This document shows positions 24,843 through 33,903 of a stretch of 64,000 bases of DNA, piece after piece. A model generated the notes under the pieces. That model did not search any database, was not told where the DNA came from, and was given only the letters and a program-made list of their open reading frames with translations. Made by a program: the position numbers and the translations under genes. The stretch is from Phycisphaerales bacterium. Lineage in GTDB: Bacteria > Planctomycetota > Phycisphaerae > Phycisphaerales > UBA1924. How positions within the stretch are numbered: the stretch's first letter is position 1; every line of letters begins with the position of its first letter. The DNA is taken from contig CANJRL010000001.1 in NCBI GenBank assembly GCA_947476675.1, forward strand, positions 22,028-86,027, read 5' to 3'.

Positions 24843-25900
24843 GGGCGCCGCGGTATGGTGCGTGGGTGAAGCGTTGCGCGATCGTGCTGGCGTGGCTCTG
24901 CGTGTGCAATGCGGCGTGGGCGCAGCCGGAGCAGTATTCGCTCACACCCGGGGGGGAGTGGAAGCAGACGGCGGCGCCGGAGCCGGGCTCGGACGCGGCG
25001 GTGATCGCGTCGGCGCGGAGGGCGATCGCCGAGGAGAGGTTCGAGGAGGCGGAGGAGATCCTCGGCGCTTGGCTTGAGTCGAACGAGCGTTCGAAGAAGC
25101 CCGAGGTCCCGGAGGCGTACCGGCTGCGCGGGGACGCGCTATACGCGCAGGAGTACGAGACGGCGGCGCTGTTCGACTACGAGGTGGTGATCAAGAAGTT
25201 CGCGGGCACGCCGGACTACGTCACGGCCCTGGAGCGGGAGCTGGACATCGCGGTTCGGTACGCCAACGGCTGGCCGAAGCGGTTTCTGGGGTTGCGCATC
25301 GACGATGCGGGGGATCTCGCGGTCGAGATGCTGATCCGGATCCAGGAGCGGCTGCCGGGGTCGACGCTCGCCGAGCGGGCGGCGATCGAGCTGGCGGATT
25401 ACTACTTCCGCGAGCGGGACATGCAGTTGGCGGCGGAGGCGTACGAGTTGTACGTGATCAACTTCCCGAACGGCCCGAACCGGCTGCGGGCGATGGAGCG
25501 GCGCATCTACGCGACGATCGCGCGGTTCAAGGGGCCGCGGAACGACGCCGCGGGCCTGATCGACGCGAAGGAGCAGATCAAGACCTTTGAGATGCAGTAC
25601 CCGGCGGAGGCGGAGAAGCAGGGTCTGGACACGGCGATGATCGCGCGGCTGGATGAGTCGGCGGCGGCGCAGATGCTGGACGCCGCGGAGTGGTACAGCC
25701 GGGTGGGCGACCAGGCCGGGGCCCGGTACACGCTTCGGCGGCTGATCGGGAAGCACCCCCAGTCGACGGCGGCGCGGAAGGCGGCCCAGATCCTCGGGCT
25801 CTCGACGGTGGCGCCCGCGGGGGAGGGGGCCCCGCCGCCCGAGTCGACGCCGCCGGGGCCGGAGGCGGGCCCTGGGCCGTCCGAGGGAGCGTCGCGGTGA
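24839..25900 (+). CDS. BamD-like TPR periplasmic protein
   Basis: The 353-residue protein starts with GTG overlapping the previous stop (GTGA); a second GTG at 24866 gives a shorter, cleaner signal peptide (MKRCAIVLAWLCVCNAAWA). The mature part is a TPR solenoid: segments AIAEERFEEAEEILGAWLES, YRLRGDALYAQEYETAALFD, LAERAAIELADYYFRERDMQ and AEWYSRVGDQAGARYTLRRL. This is the pattern of BamD/YfiO proteins, which act in outer-membrane protein assembly, but no lipobox cysteine is present. The C-terminus is a Pro/Gly-rich tail. Its place directly before an LptE-like gene supports an envelope role; BamD identity is inference. Confidence 0.72.
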   Translation: MRAPRYGAWVKRCAIVLAWLCVCNAAWAQPEQYSLTPGGEWKQTAAPEPGSDAAVIASARRAIAEERFEEAEEILGAWLESNERSKKPEVPEAYRLRGDALYAQEYETAALFDYEVVIKKFAGTPDYVTALERELDIAVRYANGWPKRFLGLRIDDAGDLAVEMLIRIQERLPGSTLAERAAIELADYYFRERDMQLAAEAYELYVINFPNGPNRLRAMERRIYATIARFKGPRNDAAGLIDAKEQIKTFEMQYPAEAEKQGLDTAMIARLDESAAAQMLDAAEWYSRVGDQAGARYTLRRLIGKHPQSTAARKAAQILGLSTVAPAGEGAPPPESTPPGPEAGPGPSEGASR

Positions 25901-26421
25901 GGCGGGTGGCGGCGGCGATGGTGTTCGGCGTGGCGATCGGCGCGGTGTCGGGTTGCTCGTCTGACCCTCGCTCCGGGTACGCGTTCACCGGCGGGGGGTA
26001 CGACAAGAGCATCCAGACGGTGGCGGCGCCGGTGTGGGACAACGTGACCTTCTACCACGGGCTCGAGGCGGAGCTGACGGACGCGATCGCGAAGGAGATC
26101 CATCGCACGACGCCCTGGCGGACCCTTCGCTCGGGTGAGGCCCAGACGATTCTCACCGGGACGATCACCGACGTGAGCCTGCGGCGGCTGAGCAGCACCC
26201 GCCCGACCGGGCTGGTTGAGGAGGTTGCTGTCGAGATGACGGTGGACTACGAGTGGAAGGACAACCGGACGGGGAAGACCCTGCTGGTTCGGCGCGGCTT
26301 CAAGGGGGTGCGGTCGTTCGTTCCGTCGCTGGGGGTGGGCGAGCGGATCGACGTGGCCGAATCCGGGGCGGTGCAGGAGGTGGCGCGCGGGGTTGTGGCG
26401 TCGCTGCGGTCGGGGTTCTGA
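25897..26421 (+). CDS. lptE: LptE-like LPS-assembly lipoprotein
   Basis: The 174-residue protein starts with GTG overlapping the stop of the gene before (GTGA). The signal ends in a lipobox, AVSGC, with the lipid-bearing cysteine followed by SSDPRSGYAF. The mature domain has the LptE pattern: GYDKSIQTVAAPVWDNVTFY, LEAELTDAIAKEIHRTTPWR, ILTGTITDVSLRRL and VTVDYEWKD-like strands. LptE plugs the LptD barrel that places LPS in the outer membrane. Its presence points to a diderm cell with LPS. No lptD is in the window. Conservation is low in this family, so the assignment relies on the lipobox, size and fold pattern. Confidence 0.75.
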   Translation: MRRVAAAMVFGVAIGAVSGCSSDPRSGYAFTGGGYDKSIQTVAAPVWDNVTFYHGLEAELTDAIAKEIHRTTPWRTLRSGEAQTILTGTITDVSLRRLSSTRPTGLVEEVAVEMTVDYEWKDNRTGKTLLVRRGFKGVRSFVPSLGVGERIDVAESGAVQEVARGVVASLRSGF

Positions 26422-26546
26422 GAGCGGCGGGCGGGTGGTTTGTTGGTGCGTCCGGCGGGCGGGGGTGAACCTAGGATTGATTTCGGACGAACAGTTGCGG
26501 GTGGGGCCCGCCCCCCGGGGCCCTGCCTGAGCGTGAAGGACGACCC

Positions 26547-28628
26547 ATGCCGATGCCGAGCCGCGGATCGCGGCAACAGGAAGAGAATAATCAGACGCTG
26601 GGCCGCAGGTTGCGCGGCGAGGCCGAGCCGGGCCGCGAGGGTCCGGGGAAGGGTGGGCCTCCTCCCGGCGGGCCGCGATTCGGGCGCGGCGTGTTCGGAT
26701 GGGCGATGGTGCTGCTGACGGTGGCGCTGCTGGCGCTGTGGTTCTCGACGGTGAACGCGAACACGACGCAGCTGCAGTCGTGGAACGAGTTTGTGGCGCG
26801 GTACAAGAACGGGGAGCTGAAGCGCAGTTCGATCCAGGTGCAGGAGAACGCGGTGGTCGCGGAGGTCGAGGGGGCGTCCGGGGAGGCTACCCGCGTGGTG
26901 CGGTGGCCGATCTCGCCGGACACGCGGCAGTTCTGGCTGCAGAAGACGATCGAGTTGACGAACGGCGATGCGGGGCGCGACGTCGGGGCAGGGCCGATGT
27001 GGCTGCGGGTTCTGCTGTCCCCGCTGGTGCTGCTGGTGCTGATGGTGGGGGTTCTGTGGTTCATCCTGTCGCGCGGCCTGCGGAGCATGTCCGGCGGCGG
27101 GGGGATGCTGGGGACCTTCGGCAAGTCGCGGCACAAGGTGTTCATGAAGGAATCGACGGGGGTCACGCTGAACGACGTGGCGGGCATCGACGAGGCGAAG
27201 GAGGAGGTGCGGGAGATCATCGAGTTCCTGCGCAACCCGAAGAAGTTCACGAGGCTGGGGGGGCGCGTGCCGCGGGGCGTGCTGCTGATCGGCGAGCCGG
27301 GGTGCGGGAAGACGCTGCTGGCCAAGGCGATCGCGGGGGAGGCGGAGGTGCCCTTCTTCTCGATCTCCGGGTCGGACTTCGTGGAGATGTTCGTGGGCGT
27401 GGGGGCGAGCCGGGTGCGCGACCTGTTCAAGCAGGCGAAGGAGTCGTCGCCCTGCATCATCTTCCTGGACGAGGTGGACGCGGTGGGCCGGCGTCGGGGG
27501 AGCGGGTTCACGACGGGCGGTCACGACGAGCGTGAGCAGACGCTGAACGCGATCCTGGTGGAGATGGACGGCTTTGAGTCGTCGGACCAGATCATCGTGG
27601 TGGCGGCGACGAACCGGGCGGACGTGCTGGACCCGGCGCTGCTGCGTCCCGGGCGGTTCGACCGCCAGGTGGTGGTCCCGATGCCGGACGTGAAGGGGCG
27701 GCTGGAGATCCTGCGGGTGCATTCGAAGAAGGTGAAGCTGGGGCCGGACGTGAACCTGGAGCGGATCGCGAAGGCGACGCCGATGTTCAGCGGGGCGGAC
27801 CTGGCGGCGATCATCAACGAGGCGGCGATCGCGGCGACGATGCAGGACAAGGATTTCATCGAGCACGCCGACCTCGAGGAGGCGCGCGACAAGGTCAAGT
27901 ACGGCCGCAGCCGCAAGAGCCGCAACGCCGAAGAGGAGGAGCGGACGGCGACGGCGTACCACGAGGCTGGCCATGCGGTGCTGCAGGCGCTGGTCCCCGG
28001 CGCGGACCCGCTGCACAAGGTGACGATCCTGCCTCGGGGCCAGTCGCTGGGGGCGACGTTCTCGCTGCCGGAGAAGGACCGTTTCGGGTACGGGCTGAAG
28101 TGGATGAAGGCGACGATGCGGGTGGTGTGCGGGGGGCGCATCGCGGAGCTGCGGAAGACCGGGGACGTGTCGAGCGGCGCGGCGATGGACATCCAGCAGT
28201 TGACGACGCTGGCCCGCGCCGCGGTGCTGGAGTGGGGCATGAGCGATCGGCTGGGCTTCGTTCGCTACGCGGGGATGGACACGCGCGAGACGTTCGTCGG
28301 GGAGAAGGAGTATTCCGACGAGACGGCGGGGATCATCGATCAGGAGATCAAGCGTTTCGCCGACGAGGCGTACCACGACGCGGAGCGCATGCTCGCGGAG
28401 CACTGGGAGGCGGTGGCGCGGATCGCCGAGGCGCTCCTCAAGCACGAGACGCTGTCGGCGGACGACGTGCACAGGCTGATCCGGGGCGAGGAACTGAGCA
28501 GGCCAACCGTGAGCGACCTGCTGGCCGCCGAGGCGCGGCGGAGGCGTTCGCTCGAGAAGCCGGCGCCGTCGCGCGGCGAGGGTCCGGAGGCGCCCCCGGC
28601 GTCGGGGCTGATGCCCAAGCCCGCGTGA
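26547..28628 (+). CDS. ftsH: ATP-dependent zinc metalloprotease FtsH
   Basis: The 693-residue protein has two membrane segments (about residues 48-68 and 150-172) with a periplasmic part between. The AAA+ domain carries the Walker A motif GEPGCGKT (249-256), the Walker B region [13 protein letters not shown] and the arginine-finger block [13 protein letters not shown]. The protease domain holds HEAGH (H472-H476), the zinc site. FtsH degrades misplaced or short-lived membrane and cytoplasmic proteins as a hexamer. The N-terminal 45 residues are Gly/Arg/Pro-rich, and the C-terminal 60 residues are variable. It has its own 125-base upstream gap and meets the DUF167 gene tail to tail with no gap. 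Confidence 0.97.
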   Translation: MPMPSRGSRQQEENNQTLGRRLRGEAEPGREGPGKGGPPPGGPRFGRGVFGWAMVLLTVALLALWFSTVNANTTQLQSWNEFVARYKNGELKRSSIQVQENAVVAEVEGASGEATRVVRWPISPDTRQFWLQKTIELTNGDAGRDVGAGPMWLRVLLSPLVLLVLMVGVLWFILSRGLRSMSGGGGMLGTFGKSRHKVFMKESTGVTLNDVAGIDEAKEEVREIIEFLRNPKKFTRLGGRVPRGVLLIGEPGCGKTLLAKAIAGEAEVPFFSISGSDFVEMFVGVGASRVRDLFKQAKESSPCIIFLDEVDAVGRRRGSGFTTGGHDEREQTLNAILVEMDGFESSDQIIVVAATNRADVLDPALLRPGRFDRQVVVPMPDVKGRLEILRVHSKKVKLGPDVNLERIAKATPMFSGADLAAIINEAAIAATMQDKDFIEHADLEEARDKVKYGRSRKSRNAEEEERTATAYHEAGHAVLQALVPGADPLHKVTILPRGQSLGATFSLPEKDRFGYGLKWMKATMRVVCGGRIAELRKTGDVSSGAAMDIQQLTTLARAAVLEWGMSDRLGFVRYAGMDTRETFVGEKEYSDETAGIIDQEIKRFADEAYHDAERMLAEHWEAVARIAEALLKHETLSADDVHRLIRGEELSRPTVSDLLAAEARRRRSLEKPAPSRGEGPEAPPASGLMPKPA

Positions 28629-28934
28629 TCAGAGCGGCAGGCCGAGTCTGCTCGCGGCATCGGCGGCGCTGATGCCGGCGATGCGCGCGGTTTTTTCGGG
28701 GTGGGAGAGTCCTTGCGCGATCTTGACACTGCGCTCGGGAACGCCGAGCGCGGCGGCGAGGAGGGCGCAGACGGCGGCGTTGGCCCTGCCGTCTTCCGCG
28801 GGCTCGGAGACGCGGATCTTGAGCCGATCGCCGAGCAATCCCGCGATCGCGTTGCCGCTCGCCCCGGGAACCGCCTTGACGCGGAGGAGGATGCCGCCGG
28901 AATGCTCCGGGGTGATCACGTTGTTATGGGCCAT
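28629..28934 (-). CDS. DUF167 (YggU) family protein
   Basis: The 101-residue protein has the YggU fold signature: ILLRVKAVPGASGNAIAG, LKIRVSEPAEDGRANAAVC and an ending with SVKIAQGLSHPEKTARIAG. Function is unknown in all organisms; the structure suggests nucleic-acid or protein binding. Its stop codon directly abuts the ftsH stop, so the two transcripts converge without spacer. Confidence 0.9.
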   Translation of the reverse strand: MAHNNVITPEHSGGILLRVKAVPGASGNAIAGLLGDRLKIRVSEPAEDGRANAAVCALLAAALGVPERSVKIAQGLSHPEKTARIAGISAADAASRLGLPL

Positions 28935-29002
28935 CGGGGATGAGAGAAAGGGTTGTGCCTTGGTCTATGCTGCGGGTCGGTTCCTCTTGGCCCGGAGAAT
29001 AG

Positions 29003-30493
29003 ATGCGCAGCAACGCCACGACGGCTTGTCTTATCACCGCGGCGACGGTTGCCGGTTCCGGGACGTCGACGGCGGCGCTTCTTCCGAGCCAGGTTCTGCT
29101 GGTGTGGAACTCGCGGAGCGCGCAGAGCCAGGAGATCCGAAACGCGTACGTGGCGGCGAGGCCCGGGGTGCGCGAGCTGGACCTGAACGACGCGGCGGTG
29201 GCGTTCGACGCGACGACCGCCTCTCCCGCGGTGGTGAGCCGCGCGGCGTATCTCAGCAGGATTCGCGGCCCGATCAAGTCGTACCTCGACGGGGCGGCGC
29301 CCGGGGGCGGCGTGCTCGCGGAGCGGATCGTCGCGATCGTCACGACGCGGGGTCTTCCCGCCCAGATCCAGGGCGTGTCGGAGTTCGACCTCTCCTCGAC
29401 GTGGTCGTCGGTGGAGAGTGAGCTGACGCTGCTGCAGCAGGACTTGGAGGCGGCTGTGGCCGGCGGGACGTTCACGAACCGGTACAGCGGGGTGGTCGCG
29501 AACCCGTACTCGGCGACGACGGGGATCGGCATCGACCAGTTCTCCCGTGCGAACGTCCGCACGCCGCGGTCGTTCGTGCTGACCAGCCCGGGCGGGTACA
29601 TCGTGACGGGGCTGACTCCCGGGGACATCTACCTGGTGACGAGGCTGGACGCCGCGCCGACGGCGGGCGCGACGGCGGCGGAGAACGTCGCGGCGCTGAT
29701 CCGGCGGGGGATCATCAACGGCTTCGATCCGTGCGGCGTGCGGGCGGTGTTCGATCGGTGGTCGTGCGCGCCGCTCGATGATGACGGGCTGGGGGTGATC
29801 GTGCCGCCGCGGGACGATTTCCCGAACGCGCACGCGGCGCTGCTCGGGGTCGGTGTGCGGTCGACCTTCGATCAGACGGGGGCGTTTCTCACCAACGCGA
29901 ACCTGCCGCCGGGCGGGCCGTTCATCGCGGTGGGGTCGTACGGGACGAATCACGCGCTGGGCGGCTGCGGCGGGTCGCCCCCGGGGCTCGGCGCGTACGT
30001 CTCGACCGGGTACCCGTGGCACCCGGCGGCGTTCTTCGTGTCGTACGAGTCGTGGAACGGCACGAGCATGATCGACGGGGTGGCGCGGGGCGGGCAGGGC
30101 CAGGTGCTCGATTTCATCTCGTCGGGGGGGTCGTTCACCATCGGGAGCGTGACGGAGCCGTTCACGTTCTCCGTGCCGCGAACGGAGTTGCTGGCGAAGA
30201 ACCTGCTGATCGGGGGCATGACGTTCGCGGAGGCCGCGTACACGGCGCTGCCCGTGCTGAGTTGGCAGTGGACGCCGGTGGGCGACCCTCTGGCGACAGT
30301 TCGGCTTGGCGCGTTCCCGTGCCGAGGCGACGCGAACGGCGACGGGGTGGTGGACTTTGCCGACCTCGCGCTGGTGCTCGGCCGGTTCGGTCTGAGCCAG
30401 CCCTGCGGCGCCGGGGACCTGAACCGCGACGGGGTGGTGAACCTGAGCGATCTGAACCTTGTGCTGTCGTTTTATGGCGGCGGTTGCCGCTAG
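29003..30493 (+). CDS. TIGR03790-family secreted protein with C-terminal dockerin repeats
   Basis: The 496-residue protein has a signal peptide (about 1-25). The next block, LLPSQVLLVWNSRSAQSQEI with VRELDLND, is the start of the TIGR03790 family, common in planctomycetes and of unknown function. Two dockerin-type EF-hands end the protein: GDANGDGVVDFADLALVL and GDLNRDGVVNLSDLNLVL, each with a complete DxNxDG calcium loop, then a final GGGC. Dockerins bind cohesins in cellulosomes, but in planctomycetes their partners are not established. It converges with glmM with only six bases between the stop codons. Confidence 0.85.
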   Translation: MRSNATTACLITAATVAGSGTSTAALLPSQVLLVWNSRSAQSQEIRNAYVAARPGVRELDLNDAAVAFDATTASPAVVSRAAYLSRIRGPIKSYLDGAAPGGGVLAERIVAIVTTRGLPAQIQGVSEFDLSSTWSSVESELTLLQQDLEAAVAGGTFTNRYSGVVANPYSATTGIGIDQFSRANVRTPRSFVLTSPGGYIVTGLTPGDIYLVTRLDAAPTAGATAAENVAALIRRGIINGFDPCGVRAVFDRWSCAPLDDDGLGVIVPPRDDFPNAHAALLGVGVRSTFDQTGAFLTNANLPPGGPFIAVGSYGTNHALGGCGGSPPGLGAYVSTGYPWHPAAFFVSYESWNGTSMIDGVARGGQGQVLDFISSGGSFTIGSVTEPFTFSVPRTELLAKNLLIGGMTFAEAAYTALPVLSWQWTPVGDPLATVRLGAFPCRGDANGDGVVDFADLALVLGRFGLSQPCGAGDLNRDGVVNLSDLNLVLSFYGGGCR

Positions 30494-30499
30494 CGATGC

Positions 30500-31921
30500 T
30501 CAGGCGTTCGCGAGGATTTCGGCGGCGTCATCGAGGATGTGGCGGGCGCGGGCGGCGGTGGGCGCCTCGGCGATGAGGCGCATGATGGGCTCGGTGTTGC
30601 TGGCGCGGACGTGGAGCCATGCCGCGCCTTCGGAGGCGGTGGCGGCGAAGTCGACGCGGACGCCGTCCTGCGTGTCGACGGCGTGCCGCTGGTGTGCGGC
30701 GGCGATGGCCCTGGAAGCCTTGTCGGCGAGGCCGGGCTTGATGGGGGCCTTGCGCTTCTCGATCACGTACGCGGGCGTGGACGCGGCCAGCGCGGAGACC
30801 GTGGCGCGCTCGCGGGCCATGAGGGCGAGGGTGAGGGCCATGGCGGAGAGGCTGTCGCGGATGAGGGTGACCTTGGGCCAGATGACGCCGCCGTTGCCCT
30901 CGCCTCCGATCGAGCAGCGCCGCGCGAGCATGCCGGCGACGACGTTGGCCTCGCCGACAGGGGTGCGTGCGACGGAGCCTCGGAGTCGGGCGGCGACGTC
31001 GTCGAGCATGCGGCTGGTGGAGAGGTTGGCCGCGAACGCGTCGCCTTCGGCGCCGGCGGCCATGGCGGCGAAGACGAGGGTGTATTCCTCGCCGATGTAG
31101 GCGCCGCGCTCGTCGAGGATCGCGAGCCGGTCCGCGTCGGGGTCCTGGGCGAAGCCGACGTCGCAGTGCTCGCGGGTGACGATCTCGGACATGGCGGCGA
31201 GGTTCTCGCGGGTCGGCTCCGGCGGGTGCGGGAAGATGCCGCCGGGATCGGCGCCGAGGTGGGTGAGGTCGCAGTGGAGGGCTTCGAGGAGCGCGCGTGC
31301 CCCTTCGGCGCCGGAGCAGTTGACGGAGTCGACGACGACGCGGAAGCGCCGCGCGCGGACGGCCTCGACGGCGTGGGGTCCGATGGCCGCGATGGCCCTC
31401 TCGGCGTGCAGCCTTGCGGCGCCCTTGAACGATTCGGGGCCCGCGCGCTCGCGGTAGGCGGGGGCGTCGGGCGTTGCTCGGAATCGGGCGATGATCTGCG
31501 CGGCTTCGGCGGCGTCCGGGGCGTGGGCCATGTCCCCGCGGGGTGTGGGCGAGGTGACGAGGCACTTGAGCCCGTTCCACTCGGCGGGGTTGTGGCTGGC
31601 GGTGAGGATCAGGCCGGCGGTTGCCCGGAGGTGGTCGGCAACGACGCCGACGGTGGGCGTCATGGCGACGCCGAGGTCGATGACGCGGCAGCCGCTCGCG
31701 AGCAACGACTCGATCGCGGCGCGGGCGTACGGAATGCCGCCGGCGCGGCCGTCGCGCCCGAAGACGATGGCGGGAACGGGCGCGCCCCGGCGCTCGCGGA
31801 GGTGGGCGGCGAAGGCGGCGGCGAAGCGTCCGGCGACGGCCTCGGTGAGGCTCTTGCCGGTGATCCCGCGCAGGCCGCTGACCGACAGCATCAGGGGCGC
31901 TTCGTCGGCGTGTGTGTTCAC
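30500..31921 (-). CDS. glmM: Phosphoglucosamine mutase
   Basis: The 473-residue protein belongs to the alpha-phosphohexomutase family. The phosphoserine loop is TASHNPAEWNGLK (about residues 106-118), the metal-binding loop is DPDADRLAILDE and the sugar-binding region is GEGNGGVIWPKV. GlmM isomerises glucosamine-6-phosphate to glucosamine-1-phosphate, needed for LPS and any peptidoglycan. The sugar loop GEGNGG favours GlmM over phosphomannomutase. The start at 31921 has MNTHADEAPLMLSVSGLRGI, the normal distance to SGLRG. It forms a minus-strand unit with the HD-GYP gene 66 bases upstream. Confidence 0.92.
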   Translation of the reverse strand: MNTHADEAPLMLSVSGLRGITGKSLTEAVAGRFAAAFAAHLRERRGAPVPAIVFGRDGRAGGIPYARAAIESLLASGCRVIDLGVAMTPTVGVVADHLRATAGLILTASHNPAEWNGLKCLVTSPTPRGDMAHAPDAAEAAQIIARFRATPDAPAYRERAGPESFKGAARLHAERAIAAIGPHAVEAVRARRFRVVVDSVNCSGAEGARALLEALHCDLTHLGADPGGIFPHPPEPTRENLAAMSEIVTREHCDVGFAQDPDADRLAILDERGAYIGEEYTLVFAAMAAGAEGDAFAANLSTSRMLDDVAARLRGSVARTPVGEANVVAGMLARRCSIGGEGNGGVIWPKVTLIRDSLSAMALTLALMARERATVSALAASTPAYVIEKRKAPIKPGLADKASRAIAAAHQRHAVDTQDGVRVDFAATASEGAAWLHVRASNTEPIMRLIAEAPTAARARHILDDAAEILANA

Positions 31922-31987
31922 TGATCTTCCCTCGAACCTCGGTCGTGACGCGGATCGCGAGGCGAAGGATAGCGGGTTGGCGGGGCC

Positions 31988-33334
31988 TCACGCGGCGGCG
32001 CGAGGCGCCGGGGCGGGCGCGTCGAGCGGCTGCACGATGCTCGCCTCCCAAGGCTCGCATTCGGCGAGGTCGACGGTCATGCCGGGGCCGAGTTCGGCCA
32101 CCGGCGACCATTCGGGCCTGGCGGGGACGAACACGATCGGGCGGCTCGGCTGCGCCGGGTTGGCGGCGAGCACGAGGCCCTTGTCGTTGGTGCTCAGGCG
32201 CACCCACGAGCCGACCGGAAAGAGGCCCGCGGCGCCGACGAGGGCGCGGACCGTCGATCGGTCGAGTTTGCCCGAGGACGCGAGCCGGATCATCTCGGTC
32301 ATGGCCTCGTAGGGGCGCTTGACGAAGAGCCGGTAGGGCCTGGGGGCAACGGCGGCGGAGAACGAGTCGGCGACGGCGACAACTCGGGCGAGGTCGCCGA
32401 TGCGCGCTCCCCGGGCGCCGGTCGGGTAGCCCGAGCCGTCCTCTCGCTCGTGGTGCTGGTAGCAGGCGTGGAGGACGAGTTCGTCGGCGTCGGCGCAGGC
32501 GGAGAGCATGGCGACGGTGAGCGCGGTGTGCCGGCGGACGCGGTTGATCTCGAACTCGCCGAGCGGCGCGTCGCCGGCGCGGACGGCCTCTGGAACGCGG
32601 AGCATGCCCAAGTCGCAGAGGAGGCCGGCGAGGCCGGCGCGCCGGACGTCGGCCTCGGGCCATCCGAGGTGCGCGGCGATCGCGATCGAGAGCGCCGCGG
32701 TGGAGACCGCCTGGTCGGGGAGGTAATCGGGGTCGCGTGCGGCGCCCAGGGCGATCCCGGCGAAGCGTCCGGGGCACGCGAGCATGACGTCCATCTGCGC
32801 GGCGACGATGGTTTGGGCGGCGGCGACGGTGCGGTCGCGGCCGGTTGCGAGGCGGACCAGCGCATGCCGTGCCTGCGCGACGTGTTCGGCGCGCAGGCGC
32901 GCCAGCGCGTCCGGGGACGCCGAGGGATCGAGCGCGCCTCGGGAACGCGCCGCGTCGGAGCGGTCGAGCCAGGGGTCGGTCTCCCGGGGGATGCGCAGGG
33001 GCATCTCGGCCCAGCGAACGGCGCGGTCGCCGGCGATCTCCTCGGCGTGCTTGAGGCGGATGAGCCAGTCGCGGGAGTTGCCGGCCTCGGGGACGGGCGC
33101 CGGGGCTTCCGCGGCGGGGGGAACGGGCGAGGGCCCGGGCTGAGCCGCGATCGCCGGGGCGCGGGCCGCGGTGGGGAAGCCGAAGAAGAGATCGCCGGTG
33201 AAGGCGCGGAGGGCGGCGATGGATTCGCGGGTGAGGACCGCGCCCCGGGGCATGATCTTCGCGCCGGGGGCGGAGTACACCGCGCGGGACAGTTGCTGAC
33301 CCGGGAAGAGCGAGGATGTATCGAGTCGGGTCAT
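31988..33334 (-). CDS. HD-GYP domain protein with altered HD motif
   Basis: The 448-residue protein (ATG at 33334; an upstream start 35 codons earlier is possible) has an HD-GYP domain at about residues 170-350. HHEREDGSGYPTG (294-306) and VVAVADSFSAAVAPRPYR are intact, but the first motif reads LLCDLGM (238-244) where active enzymes have LLHDIGK, so the His and the Lys of the HD motif are lost while D241 stays. HD-GYP domains normally cleave cyclic di-GMP. The C-terminal 90 residues form a small beta domain (VGSWVRLSTNDKGLVLAANP), common in this subgroup. It may bind rather than cut the nucleotide. The gene is upstream of glmM on the same strand. Confidence 0.85.
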   Translation of the reverse strand: MTRLDTSSLFPGQQLSRAVYSAPGAKIMPRGAVLTRESIAALRAFTGDLFFGFPTAARAPAIAAQPGPSPVPPAAEAPAPVPEAGNSRDWLIRLKHAEEIAGDRAVRWAEMPLRIPRETDPWLDRSDAARSRGALDPSASPDALARLRAEHVAQARHALVRLATGRDRTVAAAQTIVAAQMDVMLACPGRFAGIALGAARDPDYLPDQAVSTAALSIAIAAHLGWPEADVRRAGLAGLLCDLGMLRVPEAVRAGDAPLGEFEINRVRRHTALTVAMLSACADADELVLHACYQHHEREDGSGYPTGARGARIGDLARVVAVADSFSAAVAPRPYRLFVKRPYEAMTEMIRLASSGKLDRSTVRALVGAAGLFPVGSWVRLSTNDKGLVLAANPAQPSRPIVFVPARPEWSPVAELGPGMTVDLAECEPWEASIVQPLDAPAPAPRAAA

Positions 33335-33495
33335 GGGGCCCCGGGAGGGAGCATCGGCGCACGGCGAGCGCGGGTTCAGTTCTCGGGCCGGAAGGCCGAG
33401 AAAGTCACCCTCGGAATCCTTCGAGGGCGGCCCGAACACAGCCCGTCCCGCGGGGGCATCTACACTTGCGGCTCGGCTGGAAGGGATGGGCGCGA

Positions 33496-33903
33496 ATGCA
33501 CGAGATCAGCATCGAGGCCGAGTTCTGCGCGGCGCACGCGCTGGTGATCGCGGGCCGGCGCGAGGCGGTGCACGGCCACAACTTCCGTGTCACGGTGACG
33601 GCGGGCGCGGACCGGCTGGATGGCGACGGCCTGGTGTGCGATTTTCACGCGCTCGAGGCGCTGCTGGGGCGCGTGCTGGCGCCGATGCGTGACGCGGACC
33701 TGAACGCCGTCGCGCCGTTTGATCGGGTCAACCCCTCGGCGGAGCGGATCGCCGAGCGGATCGGGGAGGGCGTGCGGGACGGGCTGAGCGCGGCCGGCGG
33801 CGCGGAGCGCGGGCTGCGCGTGGTCTCGGTCCGGGTGACCGAGGCGCCCGGGTGCGCGGCGACATTCCGGCCGAGAGCGGGGACCAACGGAGGCGAGCGA
33901 TGA
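33496..33903 (+). CDS. 6-pyruvoyl-tetrahydropterin synthase family protein (PTPS-III-like motif)
   Basis: The 135-residue protein begins at ATG 33496, after which conserved sequence starts at once (ISIEAEFCAAHAL). Zinc ligands are H14, H26 and H28 (VHGHNF). QueD-type enzymes carry a Cys four residues before the HGH motif; here that place is R22 and an E23-x-x-HGH pattern is present. The Glu version is described for PTPS-III proteins, which replace dihydroneopterin aldolase (FolB) in folate synthesis. The late block VRVTEAPGCAATF is typical of the family. It is coupled to ppk1 by an ATGA overlap. Without other pterin genes nearby the pathway remains inferred. Confidence 0.82.
   Translation: MHEISIEAEFCAAHALVIAGRREAVHGHNFRVTVTAGADRLDGDGLVCDFHALEALLGRVLAPMRDADLNAVAPFDRVNPSAERIAERIGEGVRDGLSAAGGAERGLRVVSVRVTEAPGCAATFRPRAGTNGGER

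Noticed and set aside
28680..28700. Run of T in GGTTTTTTCGGGG as a terminator after ftsH
   Set aside because: It lies inside the DUF167 coding sequence and no stable stem precedes the T-run on either strand.
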